A DNA stretch of 46,092 bases from Spartobacteria bacterium (GCA_009930475.1 RZYC01000026.1:1-46092), one strand, 5' to 3'; positions 33,976 through 43,106 are shown, counted from the stretch's first letter. Made by a program: numbers and translations. Notes: a model not told the origin generated them from the letters alone.

Positions 33976-34081
33976 GTCGGCCATTGCTTCCGTTTTCGAG
34001 CAATATTAGGGTCATCGCAGGATATGAACTTATTAATCTGACACAACATGGACTCAGATTGTAGTACAAGAGGTGGTTATC

Positions 34082-35809
34082 GTGATAAAATATTCTTCGT
34101 ATATTATGATTCTCGTGCTATGCGCGGTTACACCCGCTTACGCCTCACGGTTACAAATCACGTCGATTTTACCTGGTAAAAATGGAAAACTGACGACAGA
34201 GGTGACGCTGAAGGGGAAACGCAGTCCCAATCAACTCATGCCGCTGAAATGGTTTGCCGACGGGGTGGAGATGGATGGTCGACTGATTGGTGATGACGGG
34301 TCATGGCTTCGTTATGAATTTAGCGAACCTCCGAAAGACATGAAACAACTGGGCGTCGGCTTCAGTAACAGCAATCATCCCATTATGGCGGTCAATGTCG
34401 CCAGCTTTAGCATAGAAGAGGCCCCGTTCAATGACTGGATTATTTACCACATTATGGTGGGCTATTTCATGAACGGAAATCCAGACAATGATCATGTGCT
34501 TTCGGGATGGAAGCACTCGCATTACGCGGGGGGAGATTTACAGGGCGTCCGTCAAAAAATACCCTATATTGCCGGTATGGGATTTAATGCGGTCTGGCTG
34601 AGTCCGATTTTCCAGTGTGATACATCCCATGGTTACGACACAAAAAACTATTATCAGATCGGGGATTCCGTGGGGGTTCCAGAGGATGCCGACGCGTCGT
34701 TACGACTCTTCCGTGATGTCGTGTCAACAGCGCATGGATTGGGAGTCAACATCATGCTGGATATGGTGCTCAATCATGCGAATAAAGACTATGATCAATC
34801 GTCCGGCGATCCGCTTCAGTTACATCCAAAAGCAACGGGCCCCATTCAGGAGGCCGAACAGGTCTGGTCGGGCTGGGGGTCAAACTTCCAATACTGGGAC
34901 ATGGAAGACGCGAACACACGCCAGTTTCTTTTTGAGGCTTCGAAATATTGGTTGGTAGAGGAAGATATTGATGCTCTGCGTCTTGATTATGTACGCGGCG
35001 TAGCGCATACATACTGGGCTGAATTCTACCGAAAAATTAAAGCAATCAAAGCATCGACCTTCGTCATGGGGGAATGCTGGCTGGATCAGGGGACGGAAGA
35101 GCAAAATGCCTTGGATATAGCCGCCTACTACAAGAACATAAACGGGATCAATCAATTCGATTCACTCATTGATCCCCCAATGCAAATGGTTATGACAGAC
35201 GTGTTTGGACGTGGGAAATCGGTCTCGCGACTGGAGCACTGGTTACAGCGGACAGAAGCACTGTATGGAAAATCAGCACAACCAACGCACTATTTGGATA
35301 ACCATGATATGGCCCGTTTCATGGCATGGACCGATGACGCTCGCCGTCTAAAAGCAGCACTGACTTTTGAAGCCGCATTAAACGGCCCTATGATCATGTT
35401 TTACGGGACAGAAACCGGTTTAACGCACAGTAATCCTATGAAGGGATTTCAGGATGCATCCCGTATCGCCATGCACTGGGACAACCTGAACAGCGAGCTG
35501 ATGAATCAGGTTAAAGCAATCATTGCCGCACGAAATGCACATCCATCACTGCGGCGCGGCGCACGATATCCTCTAACAAGCAATGCATCGTTGTTGGTCA
35601 TGATAAAAAAAGGGGTAAAGGAAACAGCCCTATGCGCGGTAAATCTAACAGACGAACCCAAAACAATTCAGATCGATACCGAAGAGCTGTTTGATCAGAC
35701 GGCCCATCTCACCAACTGGGTCACTCACGAGAAAATGGACATCAGCTGGAACAGACAAGAGCTGACCATCACAATTCCGGCAATGAGCACGCTGATTGCA
35801 GGACAGTGA
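34082..35809 (+). CDS. Secreted alpha-amylase family (GH13) glycosidase
   Basis: An exported enzyme acting on alpha-1,4-glucans or cyclodextrins, 575 residues. Signal peptide (about 1-21, PAYAS), an N-terminal beta domain of about 95 residues like that of neopullulanase/cyclomaltodextrinase/SusA-type enzymes, then the TIM barrel. GH13 regions are all present: MLDMVLNH (region I), LRLDYVRG with nucleophile Asp302, MGECWL with acid/base Glu331, and YLDNHDM with the third acid Asp409. A C-terminal beta domain follows. I chose GTG at 34082, since AAGAGG lies eight bases upstream; GTG at 34073 overlaps that site. It is convergent with the alpha/beta hydrolase gene. A further glucan enzyme, possibly amylosucrase, begins at the window's right end. 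Confidence 0.93.
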   Translation: MIKYSSYIMILVLCAVTPAYASRLQITSILPGKNGKLTTEVTLKGKRSPNQLMPLKWFADGVEMDGRLIGDDGSWLRYEFSEPPKDMKQLGVGFSNSNHPIMAVNVASFSIEEAPFNDWIIYHIMVGYFMNGNPDNDHVLSGWKHSHYAGGDLQGVRQKIPYIAGMGFNAVWLSPIFQCDTSHGYDTKNYYQIGDSVGVPEDADASLRLFRDVVSTAHGLGVNIMLDMVLNHANKDYDQSSGDPLQLHPKATGPIQEAEQVWSGWGSNFQYWDMEDANTRQFLFEASKYWLVEEDIDALRLDYVRGVAHTYWAEFYRKIKAIKASTFVMGECWLDQGTEEQNALDIAAYYKNINGINQFDSLIDPPMQMVMTDVFGRGKSVSRLEHWLQRTEALYGKSAQPTHYLDNHDMARFMAWTDDARRLKAALTFEAALNGPMIMFYGTETGLTHSNPMKGFQDASRIAMHWDNLNSELMNQVKAIIAARNAHPSLRRGARYPLTSNASLLVMIKKGVKETALCAVNLTDEPKTIQIDTEELFDQTAHLTNWVTHEKMDISWNRQELTITIPAMSTLIAGQ

Positions 35810-35815
35810 TCCTGA

Positions 35816-36631
35816 TCACTGCGACGTGGTAATAGTCTGAACGAAACGTCGCAGCGCATCCTTATAACTTGGCGTATCCGTCCATCCATGCGCAGCGTGG
35901 GATCCATTGAGCGTCACAAATTTCTTATCAGGGGGTGCCGCATTAAACAACTTCTGTCCCATGGAAAACGGCACAAGATCATCTGCGGGACTGTGACTAA
36001 GCAGTAACGGGGCATCAATCTGTCCGATCATATCAATATTTTTGTACTGCTGTGAACACAACCAACCCGGCAACGAGGGATAGAGCTGCTTCGCCATATC
36101 AGGCAGAGAAGTAAACGTACTCTCTATGATAATCCCCTGCAGTTCATTCTGCGCCGCCAGATGCAATGCCACAGCACCGCCCAGCGAACGACCATAGACC
36201 AAAACGGGCAAGCTCTCATGCATGTGCTCATGACGAACCAGTACATACTCGTAGGCTGACTGCACATCGCTATAGAGCCCTTTTTCTGTAGGCCATCCGC
36301 GACTTTCACCATATCCTCGATAGTCAAATAGCAGCACATTCAGCGACATAGACAGAAATAATTCAGCCCCCTCAATGCAATCACTCATATTCCCCGCATT
36401 GCCATGACAAACAATCATCGTGCCTCGCGCATTTTCTGCAGGACACCACCAGCTGGCAAGCCGCTTATCATCATCCGTTACAAGAGTCACACTTTCATAC
36501 TTGATCATGGCAGTATCCGGCCGCACAAGATAATCAAGAACAGGGTGATACACACGAGAATGTTCAATTAACCGTGCTACGATCCATAAGAAACCCAACA
36601 AACATATAACAAACAGCACCAGTTTCATCAC
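35816..36631 (-). CDS. Alpha/beta hydrolase, membrane-anchored (serine aminopeptidase S33-like)
   Basis: A 271-residue hydrolase with an N-terminal membrane helix (about 4-17). The catalytic nucleophile Ser lies in VYGRSLGGAVAL (about 145-156), the oxyanion segment is VCHGNAGNMSD, and the acid is in SPADDLVPF. The His is near the end, at GSHAAHG. This is the BEM46/YfhR-like group, whose substrates are unclear. The GTG at 36631 or ATG at 36628 could start it; GAGGG lies close upstream. It starts 2 bases after trmD and so is probably read with it. The convergent GH13 gene ends 6 bases away. Confidence 0.87.
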   Translation of the reverse strand: MMKLVLFVICLLGFLWIVARLIEHSRVYHPVLDYLVRPDTAMIKYESVTLVTDDDKRLASWWCPAENARGTMIVCHGNAGNMSDCIEGAELFLSMSLNVLLFDYRGYGESRGWPTEKGLYSDVQSAYEYVLVRHEHMHESLPVLVYGRSLGGAVALHLAAQNELQGIIIESTFTSLPDMAKQLYPSLPGWLCSQQYKNIDMIGQIDAPLLLSHSPADDLVPFSMGQKLFNAAPPDKKFVTLNGSHAAHGWTDTPSYKDALRRFVQTITTSQ

Positions 36632-36633
36632 AC

Positions 36634-37323
36634 TTAACCCTCATCGTCAGTACCACTCAACAAATCGGGACGGAGCCGCCGGGTTATGGCCACGGATTGC
36701 TCATAGCGCCATTGCGCGATCGCTCCGTGATTGCCGGAGCGTAAAACATCAGGAACCTCGATCCCGCGAAATTCAACGGGACGAGTATACTGCGGATACT
36801 CCAGTAATGGAACAGTAAACGATTCGTCAGACGTTCCCTCGTCGCCCGCCCCCAGTACTCCCGGCAACAGACGAACCACCGCGTCAACAATTACCGTGGC
36901 TGCCAGCGCTCCATTGGTCAAAATATAATCACCGATAGAAATTTCATCATTGATCAATGACATACGCACCCGCTCATCAATCCCCTCATAATGGCCGCAA
37001 ATAAAAATCAAATGCGTTTGAGATACAAGCTCTCTGGCCACCGACTGCTTAAAGGGACGCCCCTGCGGAGCCATGAGGATAACCCGTGAATCATCAGTCC
37101 GGACGGATTCAACCGCTGCAAACAAAGGTTCCGGCTTCATTACCATCCCTGGCCCGCCTCCATAGGGACGATCATCAACCGTACGATGGACATCTGTGGT
37201 AAAATCTCGTGGATTGACGAACCGGAACTGCACATGACCGGCGTCTGACGCGCGCTTCATCATGCTTTCACCGAGGAAACCCTGAACCATTTCAGGAAAG
37301 ATAGTAATGATGTCGACAATCAT
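36634..37323 (-). CDS. trmD: tRNA (guanine37-N1)-methyltransferase
   Basis: Makes m1G37 in tRNAs with G36, which prevents +1 frameshifting. A SPOUT-fold enzyme with trefoil knot of 229 residues, normal length. Visible blocks are MIVDIITIFPEM at the N-terminus, DRPYGGGPGMVMKPEPL, APQGRPFKQ, LIFICGHYEGIDERV and the knot EISIGDYILTNGALAA. The ATG at 37323 fits the family start; the frame upstream runs through a terminator hairpin. In most bacteria it lies in rpsP-khpA-rimM-trmD-rplS; here khpA directly precedes it and an alpha/beta hydrolase follows. Confidence 0.97.
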   Translation of the reverse strand: MIVDIITIFPEMVQGFLGESMMKRASDAGHVQFRFVNPRDFTTDVHRTVDDRPYGGGPGMVMKPEPLFAAVESVRTDDSRVILMAPQGRPFKQSVARELVSQTHLIFICGHYEGIDERVRMSLINDEISIGDYILTNGALAATVIVDAVVRLLPGVLGAGDEGTSDESFTVPLLEYPQYTRPVEFRGIEVPDVLRSGNHGAIAQWRYEQSVAITRRLRPDLLSGTDDEG

Positions 37324-37336
37324 AAGCGCGTTACAC

Positions 37337-37361
37337 AAAAAAACCCCCGACATGCGGGGGT
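37337..37361 (-). terminator. Intrinsic terminator or attenuator between khpA and trmD
   Basis: On the minus strand ACCCCCG/CGGGGGT form a 7-bp GC stem with a 5-base loop, followed by seven T. It lies 20 bases after the khpA stop and 14 bases before the trmD start, so it could lower trmD expression relative to rpsP. Confidence 0.8.
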
Positions 37362-37381
37362 CATAAAAAATACAAATCGCA

Positions 37382-37612
37382 TCAATCGACTACTTCAAGC
37401 ATCGCACGCCGGCCATGTTTGGCAGCAGCAGTGCTCAGCAGCGTTCGAATAGCACTGACTGTTTTCCCGTTTTTACCAATGACCTTGCCCACATCCTCAG
37501 GATGACATCGCAATTCAAAAATAATGGTTTTTTCACCATCCAGCTCAGTGATACAAATCTGATCCGGATGATCCACCAATGCCTTAATCACATGCTCGAT
37601 CAAATCTTTCAT
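37382..37612 (-). CDS. khpA: KH-domain RNA-binding protein KhpA
   Basis: A 76-residue single type II KH domain that binds RNA, known as a partner of KhpB and linked to cell division and RNA stability in Gram-positive bacteria. The GxxG loop is in VGKVIGKNGKTVSAIRTLL. The first part (LIEHVIKALVDHPDQICI) matches the family start. It begins 3 bases after the rpsP stop, the classical rpsP-khpA arrangement, and ends before a clear terminator. Confidence 0.95.
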   Translation of the reverse strand: MKDLIEHVIKALVDHPDQICITELDGEKTIIFELRCHPEDVGKVIGKNGKTVSAIRTLLSTAAAKHGRRAMLEVVD

Positions 37613-37615
37613 GAA

Positions 37616-37993
37616 CTATTCTGCAGCTTCTGCTTTGGAGGCTTCTTCAGCTACTTCAGCAACCACTTCTTCGGCCACAACTGCGGCTTCCTCAACCACC
37701 GGAGCTTCTTCCACTGCGACAGCTGCTTCTGTGTCCACTTTTGCAGCCTGTGCTTTTTTGGCACGAACGACAAGATTTTTTGCGGTGGGCGACAACTGCG
37801 CACCACATTTTACCCAATAATCCACACGAGCGGTGTCAACACTGAGATCTGATCCATCTTTACGCATGGGGTCATACCATCCGATATTTTCAATAAAGCG
37901 ACCATCTGCGGGTGAACGCGAATCCGCTACAACGACCCGGAAAAACGGGTTATTTGTATTACCCATTCTGCGTAATCTAATTTTAACTGCCAT
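37616..37993 (-). CDS. rpsP: 30S ribosomal protein S16
   Basis: A primary 16S rRNA-binding ribosomal protein. Core residues about 1-85 show the S16 signature MAVKIRLRRMGNTNNPFFRVVVADSRSP split after the N-terminal strand, ENIGWYDP, and VDYWVKCGAQLSPTAKNLV. The protein is 125 residues, longer than the usual 80-90, because of an Ala/Glu/Val-rich acidic tail (about 88-125). Acidic Ala/Glu tails occur on S16 in several phyla. The 103 bases before it may hold its promoter, but none is clear. Confidence 0.97.
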   Translation of the reverse strand: MAVKIRLRRMGNTNNPFFRVVVADSRSPADGRFIENIGWYDPMRKDGSDLSVDTARVDYWVKCGAQLSPTAKNLVVRAKKAQAAKVDTEAAVAVEEAPVVEEAAVVAEEVVAEVAEEASKAEAAE

Positions 37994-38096
37994 GAACTTC
38001 TACCCTTTCAATTAACTCTTTCCACATACCACGACCAACCGGTTCGCACATAAAATAAACTCTTATCGCGGATGTAATAAATTTGCGTTTCTTATC

Positions 38097-39425
38097 TTAC
38101 TTTGCGAACCGAAGCAACCCTTTTTGCATATTTTTCATTTTCTTCATCATCTTCTGCGCGTCCTTAAAACGCTTAAGCAGTCCATTGATATCAGAAACAG
38201 TTGTCCCGCTTCCTTTGGCAATGCGCTTACGTCGACTCCCATTCAAAAGCTGGGGTTTGCGTCGCTCATACGGTGTCATACTCTGAATAATGGCCTCAGC
38301 CTTTTTCAATTCAGATTCAGACTGTCCGGCCATTTTCTTTTTCATATCACCGGAAATTTTCCCCGCATTGGGCATCATATCCAACAGGTTCTCCAGCGGC
38401 CCAAGCTTTTTCATCTGCTGCAGCTGGGCCAAGAAATCCTCCAAATCCATATTTTTCTTTTTGAGCTGGGTTTCCATTTTTTCCAGCTGCGAGACATCAA
38501 AGGCGCCCTGCGCTTTTTCAACAAAAGAAATCACATCGCCCATACCGAGAATTCGGGACGCCATACGATCCGGGAAAAACGGCTCCAGATTATCCAGATG
38601 CTCGCCCACCCCCGTATAGAGGATCGGACATCTGGCCACGGATTGTACGGAAAGCGCGGCACCGCCTCGGGCATCGCCATCCAGTTTCGTCAAAATCAAT
38701 CCTGTCAGCCCCAGTGCCTCATTAAATTTAGTCGCGACATCCACGGACTCCTGCCCCATGGCAGCATCCAAAACAAGCAGCACATTGCGGGGTTTAACAG
38801 CACTTCGCAGTTCTTTCAATTCCTGAACCAGTTCCTCGTCAATCTGAAAACGGCCGCCGGTATCGAAAATAAGCCAGTCCGTCCCCTCGCGCGCCGCCTC
38901 TTTCATCGCCCGTTTTCCGATATCAGGAACCGTCTCGCCTGCCTGCGGCGTCACAAAACCGACGCCCACCTGTTCGGCGAGAATCTTCAATTGATCCACA
39001 GCGGCGGGACGGCGAATATCGCAGGCAACCAGCGTCACTTTTTTACCAGATTCTTTCAAGTTACGCGCCAGTTTGCCCGACGTCGTGGTCTTGCCGGCTC
39101 CGTGCAAACCGATCATCATGATTTTCGATGGTTTTTCTGACTGATCCAACCGGCTTTGTTCACTGCCCAGCAGACGAATCATTTCATCATGCACGCGTTT
39201 AATCATCTGCTGACCGGGCGTAACACTGTTCAGTACATCTTCTCCCAGACACTGTTCCTTCACTGCCGCGATAAAATCCTTGGCGACCTTATAATTTACG
39301 TCCGCTTCGAGCAGTGCCAGGCGCACCTCACGCAAAGCGTCCTGAATATTCTTTTCCGTCAGTTTACCGTATCCCCGCAGTTTTTTAAACGTGCCCTGCA
39401 GCGACTGGGTCAATGTATCAAACAT
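38097..39425 (-). CDS. ffh: Signal recognition particle protein Ffh
   Basis: GTPase that binds signal sequences and 4.5S RNA and delivers ribosomes to FtsY. 442 residues, usual size. N domain (1-90), G domain with G1 GLHGAGKTTTSGKLA (about 109-123), DTGGRF, TKLDGDARGG and the closing MGDVISFVEKAQ. The Met-rich M domain (about 295-442) carries the RNA-binding RKRIAKGSGT. The G1 His (GLHGAG; usual GLQGAG) is a small variation. It is followed by rpsP after 103 bases and is preceded by mutY on the same strand. I see no 4.5S RNA gene nearby. Confidence 0.97.
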   Translation of the reverse strand: MFDTLTQSLQGTFKKLRGYGKLTEKNIQDALREVRLALLEADVNYKVAKDFIAAVKEQCLGEDVLNSVTPGQQMIKRVHDEMIRLLGSEQSRLDQSEKPSKIMMIGLHGAGKTTTSGKLARNLKESGKKVTLVACDIRRPAAVDQLKILAEQVGVGFVTPQAGETVPDIGKRAMKEAAREGTDWLIFDTGGRFQIDEELVQELKELRSAVKPRNVLLVLDAAMGQESVDVATKFNEALGLTGLILTKLDGDARGGAALSVQSVARCPILYTGVGEHLDNLEPFFPDRMASRILGMGDVISFVEKAQGAFDVSQLEKMETQLKKKNMDLEDFLAQLQQMKKLGPLENLLDMMPNAGKISGDMKKKMAGQSESELKKAEAIIQSMTPYERRKPQLLNGSRRKRIAKGSGTTVSDINGLLKRFKDAQKMMKKMKNMQKGLLRFAK

Positions 39426-39457
39426 GATCTGCGTCTTTTCTGTTGCTGTGTTCCAAA

Positions 39458-40591
39458 CTATTCATTACATGGACTGTTTTTCATATCGCAACTCCCGCCC
39501 GTTGCAAAGGGATTTTTCAATTCTTCCTGGTGTTCCTGTATATAATCACGAATGAAAACATCCGCTCTAGACATGGCATACACCGACAGCCTATCCGGGG
39601 TAACCCATGCAAAATCAGCACATTCCACACACGCGATATCGCCTCCCGTCCAGCGGGTCAGCCACGCATGCAGCGTGATTTTAAAATGCGAGTAGGCGTG
39701 CCGCACAGTGATGAGATGACGCAGGGATATCGTGTCGATTCGCAGTTCCTCCATCAGCTCCCTGCGAATACAATCCGGAATCGACTCCCCTCCCAGTGCC
39801 TTTCCCCCGGGAAATTCCCATAAACCGCCCAGCATATCTCTGCTGCGGCGCTGTGCAATTAATACATACCCCGCCTCATTGATCACCACCCCCGCGCCTA
39901 CCTCATAATGCGGAACAGCTTTCTTCTTTTTCTGTACAGGATAGGCCATGGGATCACCTGTCTGAAAAGCCTGACAGCCGGCCGCAAACGGGCATTGAAT
40001 GCAGTCAGGACTGCGAGGGAGACAGCATGTCGCCCCCAGCTCCATCATCGCTTCATTAAATAACCCCGGACGCGACGAATCCATCATCTCCGAGGCCAGA
40101 TCGCGCACCATGGCACGAGTGCGCGATAGATGGGTCAAACCATCCAGGGCAAACAACCTCGTTATCACGCGGACAACATTCCCATCCACAACCGGCACCG
40201 CCTCACCGAACGCCAGACTGGCCACGGCGGCCGCCGTATAAGGACCGATACCCGGCAGCGTCAGCAGCACATCATAACGATCAGGAATCACGCCATTCAT
40301 GCTCTCGCACACCGCCTGTGCAGCGGCATGAAGGTGATGCACCCGACGATAATATCCAAGACCTTCCCACATCTTCAAAACATCATCCACCGAGGCCGAG
40401 GCCAGAGACTGAACATCCGGGAAACACTCCATAAAACGCAGAAAATATGGTGTCGCCTGATCCACCCGAGTCTGCTGCAGCATAAATTCAGAGACAAGCA
40501 CTCGGTACGGCGAACGATTCACCCGCCAAGGCAGTGGACGCATGCGCGGTACAAACCAGTCAATCAATACATCAGCCCGTTGCGACATCAC
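39458..40591 (-). CDS. mutY: A/G-specific adenine glycosylase
   Basis: Removes adenine paired with 8-oxoguanine. 377 residues, normal size. Catalytic Glu35 in EFMLQQTRV, HhH motif LPGIGPYTAAAV, catalytic Asp136 in VVDGNVVRV, and the iron-sulfur Cys set C-x6-C-x2-C-x5-C (CLPRSPDCIQCPFAAGC). The C-terminal 140 residues are a NUDIX-like domain that reads the oxoG: IAQRRSRDMLGGLWEFPGGK then a MutT-box remnant. It starts 6 bases after a lipoprotein gene and lies 32 bases before ffh. Identification is firm. Confidence 0.96.
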   Translation of the reverse strand: MMSQRADVLIDWFVPRMRPLPWRVNRSPYRVLVSEFMLQQTRVDQATPYFLRFMECFPDVQSLASASVDDVLKMWEGLGYYRRVHHLHAAAQAVCESMNGVIPDRYDVLLTLPGIGPYTAAAVASLAFGEAVPVVDGNVVRVITRLFALDGLTHLSRTRAMVRDLASEMMDSSRPGLFNEAMMELGATCCLPRSPDCIQCPFAAGCQAFQTGDPMAYPVQKKKKAVPHYEVGAGVVINEAGYVLIAQRRSRDMLGGLWEFPGGKALGGESIPDCIRRELMEELRIDTISLRHLITVRHAYSHFKITLHAWLTRWTGGDIACVECADFAWVTPDRLSVYAMSRADVFIRDYIQEHQEELKNPFATGGSCDMKNSPCNE

Positions 40592-40597
40592 CTTATA

Positions 40598-41104
40598 TTA
40601 CTCCAAATCCAAAAAAGGATCATCCACTTCTGTGCGCCCTTCTTCCAGAGTGGATGAATGATGATATAAGCGCTTGCGTGCTTGATCCTCTTCTGCTTTC
40701 AACACGGTAGCGGGTCCCACCATGTTCATCAGCACATCGGCATTCCACTGATATCCCCGTTTTTCTATCAGATAATCAGACTGAACGACCGTATAGGTAT
40801 AACGGACATCAAACCGCCCTTCCGCAATGCGTAGCGCCGTCCAGCGCGGAAAAAGAACCTGACCATCAATCCGATCCGCCTCCTCGCTCAGCCAGCCCGC
40901 AACCGTCGTATTCGTACCCTGCGACGGCGTAGCATCCATCACAAGCTGGATCGCATCCTTCTTCTGCACAGCAATGTCCTTTTCACTGGACCGCTGACCT
41001 CTGCGGATTTCCGGCGGGGTATTCTGTTCATCCATGGGCGAACACCCCGTGAACATCCAGACCACGCCGATCAAAACCAGCGTCCTTCCAACCCATTTGC
41101 CCAT
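40598..41104 (-). CDS. Lipoprotein of unknown function
   Basis: A 168-residue lipoprotein. Signal peptide with lipobox FTGC (Cys20). The mature part starts with a low-complexity charged linker (MDEQNTPPEIRRGQRSSEKD), then an alpha/beta region with WTALRIAEGRFDVRYTYTVV and an acidic C-terminus. I do not recognise a family; RFDVRYTYTVV suggests a beta-sheet ligand or partner surface. Start at 41104 gives the signal peptide; the longer frame does not. It heads the mutY-ffh gene run, with mutY 6 bases on. Confidence 0.68.
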   Translation of the reverse strand: MGKWVGRTLVLIGVVWMFTGCSPMDEQNTPPEIRRGQRSSEKDIAVQKKDAIQLVMDATPSQGTNTTVAGWLSEEADRIDGQVLFPRWTALRIAEGRFDVRYTYTVVQSDYLIEKRGYQWNADVLMNMVGPATVLKAEEDQARKRLYHHSSTLEEGRTEVDDPFLDLE

Positions 41105-41302
41105 ACAATTCCATTCATTCAAAATTATTCTGCATATACCCCCCTGATTCAATATTTCTAAGGTCATTAAACAAGCAGAAAAACAAATTAAGTCAGAGAC
41201 GGCTGGCTCCATTGCGTTATCGCACTGCCCTAAAAACCATCGTACGAAAGTAAAGAAAGTGAAGCACGCCCCTCCGGGAAGGTAGTCCTGAAGGGCATAA
41301 TT

Positions 41303-41809
41303 TACAGAAACCTTGTTACACTATCCACACAAACGCTTGCAAACTGGAAACATTTACTTGGAAGAACTGCATAAGAACGGCATGCTTCCCGCGTTGAACT
41401 CCCACAATCCTTTTGATCCCAAAGCCTGATGCCATAGCGAATTACAATTTTCACAAAAGGACATAAAGAGGAAATTTACTATGCACAACCCTACAGATAT
41501 TCGCATTGCAGAGCAAAAACGCATCATGGAGGAAGGTTTGGAGATTGAAGTCGGTCACATTGATGCCCTTCCCCTGCCCCTCCCGAGGATTCCTGTTATG
41601 TAACAGAGGTTCTGCATGGCGGACTTACGGCGGTAGTCTATGGTCTAGAGGTTGAAGGCAAAAAATATGCGCTAAAAAAGAAGTGACCGGTGGCCAAAGT
41701 GGCCAATTTCGATGGTCAGGCATCCTTTTTGACCGAAATGCAACGGAGAGCTGACTTCACACGTCTAAAAAGTGATGCAAAAACCGCGAAAAGCCATGAA
41801 AAAAAATAA
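41303..41809 (+). pseudogene. Broken protein-kinase-like gene with two stops and a frameshift
   Basis: Continuous protein-like sequence can be followed through the lesions. The frame reads YLEELHKNGMLPALNSHNPFDP, then a TGA (41427) where a Trp codon would fit, then CHSELQFSQKDIKRKFTMHNPTD on to about 41575. A frameshift there takes the reading to EDSCYVTEVLHGGLTAVVYG and EGKKYALKKK, a second TGA follows (41684), and PVAKVANFDGQASFLTEMQRRADF leads to a final TAA (41807-41809). GGLTAVVY plus YALKKK looks like a kinase glycine loop and ATP-binding Lys. The C-terminal catalytic part is absent. The full gene's identity is not certain. Start coordinate is approximate: the first readable codon after an in-frame TAA. 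Confidence 0.6.
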
Positions 41810-42005
41810 AGGACAGTCTATATTTTATCATAACCATAATATTTCGTTCAAATTTTATCAAAAAATCAGGAATCACTGCTGAAATCTCAAACAACCTGCC
41901 TAAAGCACTCGCTCGCAACCCCATTTCGAGCATTTTTTGACATAGTTCACCCCCTAACCTGCACAAAGAAAAACGATCCCCCATTATTCCCAGATCAAAA
42001 CGCCC

Positions 42006-43106
42006 CTATGCAGTCGATTCGACTGGCCGGAACGCACCTATACTGGCCGACAAACCGCAAAACCATTTGCGCCCCGCCTTTTTTGCACTTGCCGCAATGT
42101 TTTCGAGTCGTCCCGCCACGCGACAAAACAATCGCCCATACTGCTCGACCGTATGCAGCCAATTGTCCGCGTCGATCTGCAACGACTGTAAAATCGGTAG
42201 CAATTGTTCATCAATCTGCCCTCTTTTCACCGCCGTCAACCGCCGTCCCGTTAAATCAACCAGTTCCAAATACTCATCAATCGTCAATTTATATTCAAAA
42301 AACAACGAATCATCTATCGGCACCAACCAATCGGCACGTTCAACACTTTCAGGAAGCCCTTCTTTGTGATTTTTTCTGCTTTTCGCGGCGAACATTCCCC
42401 CTATTGCGGATTCGCGATCATCCGCGCTTTTCGTAGTTAAAAACTTCCGTATTTTTGCCCGCTCCGCTTCAATCCGCTCATGCACACTCGTGTACACCGA
42501 ATCTTCTAGCGACTCCGCCATTTTTGCCCTTACCGGGTTCAAATCCACATAGGCCATACACGTCAACACGGCCGACTCATCCAATAAACGCTGACACTTG
42601 AAACGGCCCTCCCAAAAATGCCCCTTGCATTCATCTTCCCGATTGGCTCTGCGCGCAATAAATTCATTAATCGAACGCATAAACCAACTGATATCACTCA
42701 ACCGCTCCCGTAACACATCCACACGCCCCTCCTCTTCCAATACGCACACGACAGCTTCCGGCCGCGTCTCATATACATAGGTTCCATCCGGCTCCATATG
42801 ACGCTTCGGATACACCGCCAACCAGCGACGCACAACCTCTTCATCGCTCCACTCCTTCTCGCGATCCACATCATTGCGCAGCACCAAATGAAAATGATTA
42901 CTCATCACAGAAAAGGCCAGCACATCCACCGCAAAAGCCTCAGACATCGCCTTCACGCGATCCCTTACCCAATCCCGCCGATATTCATAACTTTTCCCCG
43001 TCCACTTATCAAATCCACACAAAAATGCGCGACGCACACACCGTGATATACAATGGTACGTTCCGGACTCTGTTGAATCTATAATTTCCCGTCTCGCCAT
43101 GGTCAT
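42006..43106 (-). CDS. REP-associated tyrosine transposase-like protein (Y1_Tnp, IS200-like)
   Basis: A 366-residue HUH endonuclease. Landmarks: the opening YHCISRCVRRAFLCG, the metal-binding HUH pair H71-F-H73 in SNHFHLV, WEGRFKCQ, and Y186 in AYVDLNPVRA, the family's catalytic-Tyr region. The residue set appears complete. The C-terminal 150 residues contain a helical tail of unknown role, larger than in E. coli RAYT (about 165 aa). Such proteins are usually single-copy and act on REP hairpins. An imperfect hairpin with a GGTAG loop lies upstream of the broken kinase gene (41268-41296), but no clear REP pair was found. GAGGTGG precedes the start. Confidence 0.88.
   Translation of the reverse strand: MTMARREIIDSTESGTYHCISRCVRRAFLCGFDKWTGKSYEYRRDWVRDRVKAMSEAFAVDVLAFSVMSNHFHLVLRNDVDREKEWSDEEVVRRWLAVYPKRHMEPDGTYVYETRPEAVVCVLEEEGRVDVLRERLSDISWFMRSINEFIARRANREDECKGHFWEGRFKCQRLLDESAVLTCMAYVDLNPVRAKMAESLEDSVYTSVHERIEAERAKIRKFLTTKSADDRESAIGGMFAAKSRKNHKEGLPESVERADWLVPIDDSLFFEYKLTIDEYLELVDLTGRRLTAVKRGQIDEQLLPILQSLQIDADNWLHTVEQYGRLFCRVAGRLENIAASAKKAGRKWFCGLSASIGAFRPVESTA

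Noticed and set aside
37994-38096. 4.5S RNA or promoter between ffh and rpsP
   Set aside because: I looked for the GGAAGCAG-type SRP RNA loop and a clear -35/-10 pair and found neither.
41427-41686. TGA read as an amino acid in the broken kinase-like gene
   Set aside because: TGA serves as a normal stop elsewhere (for example after the secretin-linked genes and the ECF operon), and a separate frameshift is also present, so decay is simpler.
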